Below are positions 15,953 through 24,100 of a stretch of 32,421 nt of DNA, piece by piece; the stretch's first letter is position 1; every line of letters begins with the position of its first letter. The notes below the pieces were generated by a model that saw nothing but the letters and a program-made list of their open reading frames with translations, had not been told where the DNA came from and searched no databases. The stretch covers positions 1 to 32,421 of the forward strand of contig CAYPCW010000031.1 in assembly GCA_964409335.1 (NCBI GenBank), read 5' to 3'. Made by a program: the position numbers and the translations under genes. This stretch comes from JABMOW01 sp964409335. Its GTDB lineage: Bacteria > Fidelibacterota > Marinisomatia > SCGC-AAA003-L08 > JACNLC01.

Positions 15953-16576
15953 CTATTTGGTTATGGAAATTAATCCGTTTTTACATCCCGGGACAGCGCC
16001 TTTGATGAAAATCTGATGGCTTTCAGCATCAATTCGCACAACGGTCAGCTTTTTAATACAGACATTATCACCACCGGTGCGTCCTGCCATCCTGGTCCCC
16101 GGGAACACGCGTGCCGGATCTGCGCTGGCTCCGATCGAACCTCCTGCTCTCATCACACTATTTTTCCCATGAGACCGTCGTCCACCGCTAAAACCGTGTC
16201 GTTTCATTACACCGGAAAAGCCTTTGCCTTTTGAGACACCCCTCACATCTACTTTTTCACCCACCGTAAAGGTCTCAACCGTCAGCACGTCTCCTTGGGA
16301 TATGCCCGCCACATCGTCAATCGCAAATTCACGAGTCACGCGTTTGGCAGGTATATTGAGCTTTTTATATCTGCCCGCGACAGGTTTGATGATGTGTCGC
16401 TCTTTCAGATCTTCAAATCCAACCTGAACAGCATTATAGCCATCGCTTTCGATCGTTTTAATTTGTGTCACCGTACAAGGTCCGGCCGCAATGACAGTAA
16501 CCGGAATATCACGACCCTGTTCGTTAAATATCCGGGTCATCCCGACTTTTCTACCTAATAACATTGTTTTTGTCAT
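15953..16576 (-). CDS. rplC: 50S ribosomal protein L3
   Basis: L3 starts large-subunit assembly and reaches the peptidyl-transferase centre with its long finger. The product has LLGRKVGMTRIFNEQGRDIPVT near the start, GVSKGKGFSGVMKRHGF, then RAGGSIGASADPARVFPGTRMAGRTGG. It has Ala in GSIGAS where E. coli has the glutamine methylated by PrmB. The open frame can extend to a TTG at 16585, overlapping the rpsJ stop, but AGGA lies only one base from it. The ATG at 16576 has a 10-base spacing and gives MTKTMLLGRK, 207 residues, so I chose that. Confidence 0.97.
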   Translation of the reverse strand: MTKTMLLGRKVGMTRIFNEQGRDIPVTVIAAGPCTVTQIKTIESDGYNAVQVGFEDLKERHIIKPVAGRYKKLNIPAKRVTREFAIDDVAGISQGDVLTVETFTVGEKVDVRGVSKGKGFSGVMKRHGFSGGRRSHGKNSVMRAGGSIGASADPARVFPGTRMAGRTGGDNVCIKKLTVVRIDAESHQIFIKGAVPGCKNGLISITK

Positions 16577-16581
16577 ATTTA

Positions 16582-16890
16582 TCAAGTCCTGATCTCAATG
16601 TCAACACCCGCCGGCATATCCAATTTCATTAATGCATCAACTGTTTTGGATGTAGAGTTAAGTAAATCTACGATTCGTTTATGGACTTTCATTTGAAACT
16701 GCTCACGGGATTTTTTATCTACATGAGGCGACCGGTTGACGGTAATAATGTTTTTCCGGGTCGGCAATGGGATCGGGCCAAGAACGATAGCGCCCGTATT
16801 TTTTGCCGTTTTCACGATTTTCTCCGTGGATTTATCCAACAGAACGTGGTCGTACGCTTTTAATCTGATTCTGATTTTATTTAGTGACAC
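16582..16890 (-). CDS. rpsJ: 30S ribosomal protein S10
   Basis: S10 lies in the small-subunit head and, as NusE, pairs with NusB in transcription antitermination. It has NKIRIRLKAYDHVLLDKSTEKIV near the start, GAIVLGPIPLPTRKN, then SPHVDKKSREQFQMKVHKR and the ending MPAGVDIEIRT. The start is ambiguous: TTG at 16896 is one base from a weak GAGAG, while GTG at 16890 is seven bases away and gives 102 residues, closer to the family. I chose GTG. It follows tuf by only 12 bases. Confidence 0.95.
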   Translation of the reverse strand: MSLNKIRIRLKAYDHVLLDKSTEKIVKTAKNTGAIVLGPIPLPTRKNIITVNRSPHVDKKSREQFQMKVHKRIVDLLNSTSKTVDALMKLDMPAGVDIEIRT

Positions 16891-16901
16891 GGTCAATCTC
16901 T

Positions 16902-16956
16902 CTTATTCGATAATTTCAGTAACGACGCCGGCGCCAACGGTTCTGCCGCCTTCACG
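16902..16956. repeat. tuf 3'-end direct repeat, left copy
   Basis: These 55 bases (the last 17 codons and stop of tuf copy 1 plus one base) are identical to 32367-32421 in the same orientation. Identity ends one base past the stop codon; the other side is cut by the window edge, so the true repeat is probably the whole tuf gene. Confidence 0.95.
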
Positions 16957-18087
16957 AATCGCAAATCGAAGCTCTTTGTCCATGGCGATCGGTGTGATCA
17001 ACCGGATATCCAAATGAACATTGTCGCCCGGCATCACCATCTCTGTTCCCTCGGGCAAAAATACTTCGCCTGTCACATCTGTCGTCCTGAAATAAAACTG
17101 CGGACGATATCCCTTGAAAAACGGAGTGTGACGCCCTCCCTCTTCCTTCTTCAGTACATACACGTTCGCCGTAAAATGTAAGTGCGGGGTGATGCTCCCC
17201 GGCGCCGCTATTACCATACCACGGGCAATATCCTTCTTCTCTACACCGCGTAATAACAACCCGGCATTGTCCCCTGCCTGTCCCTGATCCAGAATCTTGC
17301 GGAACATCTCTACACCCGTACATACCGTCTTGATTGTGGAACCCATACCTACTACGGCCATCGGCTCTCCAATCTTGATCACTCCACGCTCAATCCTGCC
17401 CGTGGCGACTGTCCCTCTGCCCGTGATCGAAAATACATCTTCCACCGGCATCAAAAAGGGCTTGTCCACATCACGCTTCGGCTCAGGTATAAAGGTATCT
17501 ACCGCTTCCATCAATTCAAGGATTGACGCATCCGCACCTTCTTCACCATTTAACGCATTCAGGGCGGACCCTTTTATGATGGGTGTGGCGTCTCCGGGAA
17601 ATCCATACTCGTCCAATAACTCCCGAAGTTCCATTTCGACCAAATCCAATAATTCTTCATCATCTACCTGATCTACTTTATTCATGTAAATCACCACCGC
17701 AGGCACATTCACCTGACGGGCTAACAACAGGTGCTCACGCGTCTGCTGCATGGGTCCGTCCGTTGCCGCTACGACCAATATCGCACCGTCCATCTGCGCA
17801 GCGCCCGTGATCATGTTCTTGATATAATCTGCGTGTCCAGGACAATCCACATGGGCATAGTGACGTTTGACGGTCTGGTATTCTACATGCGCTGTATTGA
17901 TGGTGATCCCCCGTTCTCTTTCCTCAGGAGCATTGTCTATCTGATCAAAACTTGTCATCTCTGCCAGACCTGACTTGGCGAGTACCTTTGTAATTGCGGC
18001 TGTTAATGTGGTCTTTCCGTGATCTACATGCCCAATCGTACCAATGTTAACATGCGGCTTCGTTCGTGCAAACTTTTCCTTTGCCAT
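16903..18087 (-). CDS. tuf: elongation factor Tu, copy 1
   Basis: EF-Tu delivers aminoacyl-tRNA to the ribosomal A site using GTP. The 394-residue protein is complete: P-loop GHVDHGKT (19-26), switch I RGITINT (59-65), DCPGH (81-85) with the catalytic His85, NKVD (136-139) and SAL (174-176), followed by domains 2 and 3 and the universal end EGGRTVGAGVVTEIIE. It follows fusA by 24 bases. Its last codons and stop are identical to those of a second tuf at the right window edge. Its codon choice looks more GC-rich at third positions than its neighbours, which is common for this very highly expressed gene. Confidence 0.99.
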   Translation of the reverse strand: MAKEKFARTKPHVNIGTIGHVDHGKTTLTAAITKVLAKSGLAEMTSFDQIDNAPEERERGITINTAHVEYQTVKRHYAHVDCPGHADYIKNMITGAAQMDGAILVVAATDGPMQQTREHLLLARQVNVPAVVIYMNKVDQVDDEELLDLVEMELRELLDEYGFPGDATPIIKGSALNALNGEEGADASILELMEAVDTFIPEPKRDVDKPFLMPVEDVFSITGRGTVATGRIERGVIKIGEPMAVVGMGSTIKTVCTGVEMFRKILDQGQAGDNAGLLLRGVEKKDIARGMVIAAPGSITPHLHFTANVYVLKKEEGGRHTPFFKGYRPQFYFRTTDVTGEVFLPEGTEMVMPGDNVHLDIRLITPIAMDKELRFAIREGGRTVGAGVVTEIIE

Positions 18088-18111
18088 GGATATACTCCTT
18101 TTATACCTTCT

Positions 18112-20196
18112 TTATGCTCTTCCCTGAAATCTTTCGATCAGTCTTTCCTGAACGAAATTCGGGGCTTTATCATAATGTGAAAACTGCATCGTAAAAACTG
18201 CCCGTCCCTGGGTCATCGACCGTAGTTCTGTGGCATACCCAAACATTTCTGATAACGGAACGCTTGCGATCAGAACCTGTGCATCGTTTCGTTGCTCCAT
18301 CCCTTTGATGTGACCCCTCCTGGAAGTAACATCACCCATTACGGTTCCTAAATATTCATCTGGCATAACCACCTCCAAGCCCATTACAGGTTCTAGAATA
18401 TACGGGTTTGCCTTTTTTGCTGCTTCTTTAAAAGCAATTGAACCTGCGATCTTAAATGCCATTTCGCTGGAATCGACTTCGTGATATGAACCAAAAGTAA
18501 GGGTGGCTTTAATATCTTCGACGGGATATCCGGCCAATACACCCGTTTTCATCGCATCGTGAATACCGTCATTGACTTTTGGGATATATTCTCTAGGAAT
18601 CACACCACCAACAATCTTATCGATAAATTCATATCCTTTGCCGACTTCATTAGGCTCAAGGGTGATAACCACATGACCATATTGTCCACGGCCTCCGGAT
18701 TGTCGGATAAATTTTGCTTCGTGTCCTTCGATTTTTGTACCGATGGTTTCTTTATAGGCAACTTGAGGTTGCCCTACGTGGACATCAACGTGGAATTCTC
18801 TTTTAAGGCGATCTACAATGATTTCCAGATGCAGTTCACCCATTCCCGAAATGATGGTTTGGCCCGTTTCTTCATCCGTCCGGACGCGAAATGTAGGGTC
18901 TTCCTCAGCCAATTTTATCAGGGAATCTGCCAGCGCTTGCTGATCCGCTTTTGCCCGGGGTTCCACGGAAATAGAAATTACCGGGTCAGGAAATTCCATA
19001 GATTCCAGGAGTAAGGGACTCTTAATATCACAAAGAGTATGTCCGGTTTGAGTATTTTTTAACCCGACGACAGCAGCAATTTCACCTGTGCTCACTTTAC
19101 TTCGTTCTTCTCTCTTTGCGGCATGCATGAGCATGAGGCGGCCAATTCGTTCCTTTTTGCCGGTATTCGGATTAAAAATGGTGTCTCCTTTTGACACAGT
19201 GCCGGAATAAATTCTAAAAAATGTCAACCGTCCGACGTAGGGGTCCGTCATGATTTTAAAAGCGAGTGCAGAAAAAGGCTCGTCATCGCTGGGTTCCCGG
19301 CGAATTACTTTTGCCGGGTCATCCACATCATAGCCATTCACAGCCCCAACGTCCAGGGGTGAGGGAAGGAAATCGATAACAGAATCAAGTAATCTCTGAA
19401 CCCCTTTATTTTTAAATGCAGAACCACACAATGTGGGAATCATGGATCCGTCAATACAGGCTTTTCTTATGGCGGTTTTGATTTCATCACCTAGAATGGT
19501 TTCACCATCGAGATATTTGTCCATAAGACGTTCGTCATAGCCGGCAACTTCTTCAAGCAAATGTAAATGCCACTTCTCAGCCTCTTCCAGCAGATCAACC
19601 GGTATTTCGCTATACTCAAATCTAGCACCATCTTCTGTAGTATAGAGAATCGCTTCCATTTTAACTAAATCGATCACACCCGTAAACAGATCACCCGCTC
19701 CAATAGGAAGCACAATCGGTACCGGATTGGTCTTCAATCGATCTTTTAACATTTGAATCACTTTAAAGAAGTCCGCACCGGTTCGGTCCATCTTGTTTAT
19801 AAATGCGATTCTTGGAACGTGATATTTATCCGCCTGTCTCCAAACGGTTTCGGATTGCGGCTCGACACCTCCAACTGCACAAAACAAAGCGATTGCACCA
19901 TCTAAAACCCGAAGCGATCTTTCAACCTCAATTGTAAAATCGACATGTCCCGGTGTGTCAATAATGTTTATCCGGTTCCCTTTCCAGAAGCAGGTTGTAG
20001 CGGCGGAGGTAATCGTGATTCCCCGCTCCCGTTCCTGGTCCATCCAGTCCATTGTCGCAGCCCCTTCATGCACTTCACCTAACCGGTGGGTTCGCCCGGT
20101 ATAAAAGAGAATTCTTTCTGTAGTTGTCGTCTTACCTGCATCAATGTGTGCCATGATACCGATATTTCGAACGTGCAGTAAAGGAATGCTTTGCAT
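18112..20196 (-). CDS. fusA: elongation factor G
   Basis: EF-G moves tRNAs and mRNA through the ribosome and helps recycle ribosomes using GTP. The open frame extends to 20307 inside rpsG, but the extra 37 residues do not resemble EF-G. The ATG at 20196 gives MQSIPLLHVRNIGIMAHIDAG, the usual opening, and 694 residues, the family's normal length. GTPase motifs are AHIDAGKT (16-23), RGITITSAA (58-66), DTPGHVD (80-86) and NKMD (134-137). Domain IV and the C-terminal end (AVFTMQFSHYDKAPNFVQE) are intact. It lies 13 bases after rpsG and 24 before tuf, the usual str order. Confidence 0.99.
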   Translation of the reverse strand: MQSIPLLHVRNIGIMAHIDAGKTTTTERILFYTGRTHRLGEVHEGAATMDWMDQERERGITITSAATTCFWKGNRINIIDTPGHVDFTIEVERSLRVLDGAIALFCAVGGVEPQSETVWRQADKYHVPRIAFINKMDRTGADFFKVIQMLKDRLKTNPVPIVLPIGAGDLFTGVIDLVKMEAILYTTEDGARFEYSEIPVDLLEEAEKWHLHLLEEVAGYDERLMDKYLDGETILGDEIKTAIRKACIDGSMIPTLCGSAFKNKGVQRLLDSVIDFLPSPLDVGAVNGYDVDDPAKVIRREPSDDEPFSALAFKIMTDPYVGRLTFFRIYSGTVSKGDTIFNPNTGKKERIGRLMLMHAAKREERSKVSTGEIAAVVGLKNTQTGHTLCDIKSPLLLESMEFPDPVISISVEPRAKADQQALADSLIKLAEEDPTFRVRTDEETGQTIISGMGELHLEIIVDRLKREFHVDVHVGQPQVAYKETIGTKIEGHEAKFIRQSGGRGQYGHVVITLEPNEVGKGYEFIDKIVGGVIPREYIPKVNDGIHDAMKTGVLAGYPVEDIKATLTFGSYHEVDSSEMAFKIAGSIAFKEAAKKANPYILEPVMGLEVVMPDEYLGTVMGDVTSRRGHIKGMEQRNDAQVLIASVPLSEMFGYATELRSMTQGRAVFTMQFSHYDKAPNFVQERLIERFQGRA

Positions 20197-20209
20197 AATT
20201 TTTTTAAGA

Positions 20210-20677
20210 TTACCTGCCAAAATGGGCAAAGGCTTTGTTTGCTTCTGCCATCTTATGTGTATCTTCTTTTTTCTTGACTGCACCACCCTCGCTATTTGCA
20301 GCAGCAATCATTTCTGCGGCTAAACGATCAGCCATGGTTCGTCCTTTTCGGGATCTTGAGAAGGTGATTAACCATCTCATAGCCAATGCCATTTTCCGAT
20401 TTTCAGGAACTTCGGTAGGTACCTGATATGTAGCGCCACCGATACGTTTTGCTTTAACTTCCAGAACGGGCGAGATATTAGATATAGCTTTCCTGAATAC
20501 TTCAAGTCCGTTTTCTTTTGTTTTGGCTTTAATAATATCAAGGGATGAATAGAAGATTTTTTCGGCAAGACTTTTCTTTCCTCTTTCCATCAAATTATTT
20601 ATAAACTTTGCCACAGTCAAATCATTATAGATTGGGTCGGGTAAAATTCTTCTACGTTCTGGTCTTCTTCTTCGCAT
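20210..20677 (-). CDS. rpsG: 30S ribosomal protein S7
   Basis: S7 organises the 3' major domain of 16S rRNA and lies at the E site. The 155-residue product begins MRRRRPERRRILPDPIYND, has KFINNLMERGKKSLAEKI (24-41) and the stretch RIGGATYQVPTEVPENRKMALAMRWL in order, and ends HKMAEANKAFAHFGR. It follows rpsL by eight bases, so the E. coli-type S7 operator in a long rpsL–rpsG spacer cannot be present. Its stop TAA is part of AGGTAA, the weak ribosome-binding site for fusA. Confidence 0.99.
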   Translation of the reverse strand: MRRRRPERRRILPDPIYNDLTVAKFINNLMERGKKSLAEKIFYSSLDIIKAKTKENGLEVFRKAISNISPVLEVKAKRIGGATYQVPTEVPENRKMALAMRWLITFSRSRKGRTMADRLAAEMIAAANSEGGAVKKKEDTHKMAEANKAFAHFGR

Positions 20678-20685
20678 AGTATGTC

Positions 20686-21060
20686 TTAAGCTTTAGGTTT
20701 TTTTGCGCCATATCTTGACCGGCTGGTTTTTCGTCCGGTAACACCGGACGGGTCAAGGACACCGCGAATAATATGATAACGAACACCGGGAAGATCTTTC
20801 ACCCTTCCACCTTCAATCATCACAATTGAGTGTTCCTGGAGATTATGCCCCTCACCTGGAATATACGCCGTGACTTCAAACCCGTTTGATAACCGGACAC
20901 GGGCGACTTTTCGCAGAGCCGAGTTCGGTTTTTTGGGCGTGGTAGTATAGACACGCGTACAAACACCACGCTTTTGGGGACAACCCTTCAAAGCGGGGAC
21001 TTTGTTCTTTTTTAATTGTTTTGTTCTACCTTTTCTAACTAGCTGATTTATCGTTGGCAT
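20686..21060 (-). CDS. rpsL: 30S ribosomal protein S12
   Basis: S12 sits at the decoding centre and controls accuracy. The 124-residue product begins MPTINQLVRKGR, has KGCPQKRGVCTRVYTTTPKKPNSALRK read in order with Lys43, and GRVKDLPGVRYH with Lys88 and the adjacent Asp89 that RimO can methylthiolate. Both lysines that mutate to give streptomycin resistance are wild type. A good ribosome-binding site (GGAG, six bases from ATG) precedes it. It is the first gene after the 79-base gap below rpoC, so it may have its own promoter. Confidence 0.99.
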   Translation of the reverse strand: MPTINQLVRKGRTKQLKKNKVPALKGCPQKRGVCTRVYTTTPKKPNSALRKVARVRLSNGFEVTAYIPGEGHNLQEHSIVMIEGGRVKDLPGVRYHIIRGVLDPSGVTGRKTSRSRYGAKKPKA

Positions 21061-21139
21061 TTTATCTCCGAAAAAGCCTATTAAATTAAGATTCTTTTTA
21101 ATTTTAAGACAAACATATTTTGCAACATATTATCTAATT
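21061..21139 (-). promoter_or_regulatory. AT-rich rpsL leader between rpoC and rpsL
   Basis: At 79 bases this is the largest gap inside the cluster and the only likely site for a separate str promoter. It is very AT-rich on the minus strand and contains several loose promoter-like words (GATAAT about 21130, TATGTTTG about 21116), but none has a convincing partner box. A 7-base-pair AT-only inverted repeat (21083-21089 with 21098-21104) lies in it. No GC-rich terminator is visible after rpoC, so readthrough is expected. Confidence 0.3.
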
Positions 21140-24100
21140 TCACTCGTCGTGAACCACACCCTGTGTTTCAAGTACTTTCGCATCTTTTCGATGGACTTCA
21201 ATGGAAGTATTCGTCTCAGTTCCCGTTCCCGCCGGGATCAGTCTGCCAATAATGACGTTCTCTTTTAGACCGCGTAAATAATCCGTTTTTCCCTGAACCG
21301 CTGCGTCTGTCAATACACGGGTGGTTTCCTGGAATGAGGCCGCGGAAATGAAGCTGTCCGTATTCAGGGATGCTCGGGTAATCCCAAGCAGTAACGGCTT
21401 GAATGTGGCAGTCCGGGCAGGTTGGTAATTTATCAATGCTTTCCCGTTTTCAGTCAATTCAAGATTAACATCCTCTATATTTTGTAGATATACCTTATCC
21501 CCGTTTGAGTAATCCGATTCACCCCTGTCTGTTATAATCCTTTTTAGCTTTATCTCCCCATTTTCCCGGAGTACCTCAAATCGGTTTACCCGATCACCCT
21601 GCAGATATTCGGTATCCCCGGGATCCTCAATTTCTATCTTCTGCATCATCTGACGGACGATAACTTCAATGTGTTTGTCATTGATTGTCACACCTTGTAA
21701 TCTGTAAACTTCTTGAATTTGGTCGACCAGATATTCCTGAACCTTCGCCGCACCCCGAATACTCAAAATATCCTGGGGTGAGACGGCACCTTCACATAGC
21801 CGGTCACCTGCAACCGCAAAATCACCATCATGAACAATGATATGCTTGCCGTATGGTATTTTATATGTTTTTTCAGTATCTTTTCCAGCAATGATGATCT
21901 CCCGAATGCCTCTTTTGATCTTGCCATATTTGATCCGCCCGTCAATTTCAGTCACAACAGCAGGGTCAGAGGGTTTACGCGCTTCAAACAATTCTGCAAT
22001 TCTGGGTAACCCGCCGGTAATGTCACGGGTTTTCCCGGTTTCTCTGGATATCTTAACTAAAATCTCACCCGCTTTAACCAGCTGACCATCTTTGACGATA
22101 ACCGTTGCTTTCACGGGCAGAACACTCATTCCGCCACTGGAGGAACCTGCATCGTCACTTTCAATTTCGATATGGGGATTCAGATTTCGGTTTCGTGACT
22201 CGGTGATGACGATCATTTTCTTTCCGCCTTCAACCGCCTCTTCGATGAACGTTTCGCCCTCGGCCATATCCCGGAATCGAACGATGCCGTTTGACCGAGA
22301 TAAAATCACATCCGTATAGGGATCCCAGGCAAAAAGGACGCTGTTTACTCTGATCTTGTCACCATCTTTGACAAAAACTTTAGCGCCATAGGGCACGTTA
22401 TATGAGGCCAGCACTCTATCCTTTTTATCAATCAAATCGATTTTTCCATTACGTACGGTGGTTACCATAATCGGCTTACCGTTTTCACCTACCACTTCAA
22501 CAACCTTCAGGAGTTCATTAAACCGGATTTCTCCTGCTTTTTTAGAACGAATCTCTGAAATTTCCACAATTCTTGAGGCAGTACCGCCAATATGGAATGT
22601 CCGAAGCGTTAACTGTGTACCCGGTTCACCGATGGATTGTGCGGCCATAATACCAACGACATCACCCATGGTCGCAGGTTTGTTTAACGCCAGATTGAGT
22701 CCATAGCATCGGGCACACATACCGTTTTCAGCTTCGCATGTCAGAATAGATCGAACTTTTACCTGATACACATTACTTTTTTCGATGTCATCAATGATAC
22801 GGAGGTCTATTAATTCATTTGCATGAACAATCTCTTTACCTTCAATGGGATCAACAATCGGTTCCAAAGTGGTTCTGCCGTAAATTCGGTCTGACAGCGG
22901 TTCAATAATCTCTTCACCTTCTTTAAGGTCCTCCATGACGACCCCCTGGATAGTACCGCAATCGATCATTGATATGGTGACGTCCTGGGCGACATCCACC
23001 AACCGGCGGGTAAGATATCCTGCGTCGGCGGTTTTTAATGCCGTGTCTGCAAGACCTTTTCGTGCACCATGGGTTGAGATGAAATACTCAAAAACTGATA
23101 ATCCTTCTTTAAAATTCGATTTGATCGGATTTTCAATAATTTCGCCGGATGATCCGGTAAGGCTTTTTTTCGGTTTTGCCATCAGCCCACGCATCCCTGC
23201 CAGCTGTTTGATCTGGTCCTGACTGCCCCGTGCTCCGGAATCTGCCATCATAAATAATGGGTTAAAACCATCCCGATCACGTTCCAATTCAATGAACATT
23301 TCGCTTGCGACTTCCTGAGTCGTATGTGTCCATATGTCAATTATCTTATTGTATCTTTCACCTTCAGTAAGTAATCGATTATCAAATTTTCGCTGAATGT
23401 CTTCAACTGTAGTATCTGCAATACCGATAATTTCGCGTTTTCGATTCGGGATAAGAATATCATCAATTGCAATAGAAGTACCACTTTTAAAGGCGTACTC
23501 GAAGCCCAGGTCTTTAAGCCGGTCCAGAAAAGCGACGGTTTTAAAATTACCGGTGATTTTATAGCAAAGAAATACAATCTGTTCGAGTTTCTTTTTACTG
23601 ATAATCGAATTAAAATATTGCATTCCTTCAGGCAGAATACCATTGAACAGAATTCGGCCGACGGTTGTTTTTTTTATAATCTTCCCACGGAACCGATAAT
23701 CGACAATGGCGTGAACGTCCACAATTTCATTTTCAACTGCAAGTCTGGCTTCGTTATAGGAGGAAAAAACAGTACCCGCGCCATTGACATTTTTTCTGGG
23801 GCGGGTTAAATAATAAATGCCTAATACCATATCCTGAGACGGAATTGCAATCGGTTTTCCGTTCGCAGGATGTAAAATATTATGGCTTGACAACATCAGC
23901 AGCCAGGCTTCCATTTTTGCTTCGGCAGACAAAGGTACATGAACAGCCATCTGGTCACCGTCAAAGTCGGCGTTAAAGGCAGCGCAAACCAATGGATGAA
24001 GTTTGATCGCCCTTCCGTCCACCAGTACCGGTTGAAATGCCTGAATACCCAATCTGTGAAGCGTGGGTGCGCGATTGAGAAGTACAGGATGGTCTCTTAC

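Noticed and set aside
16577..16585. Extended rplC start at TTG 16585
   Set aside because: The AGGA signal is only one base away, while the ATG at 16576 has good spacing and gives the usual L3 start.
18559..19014. 151-residue open frame on the plus strand opposite fusA
   Set aside because: Antisense shadow of fusA with no supporting start signal.
20197..20307. 37-residue N-terminal extension of EF-G
   Set aside because: It overlaps the end of rpsG in another frame, does not look like EF-G, and the ATG at 20196 gives the standard start and length.
21061..21139. Bacteroidota-type promoter (TATGTTTG as the -7 box) ahead of rpsL
   Set aside because: The -33 TTTG element is absent at the right distance.
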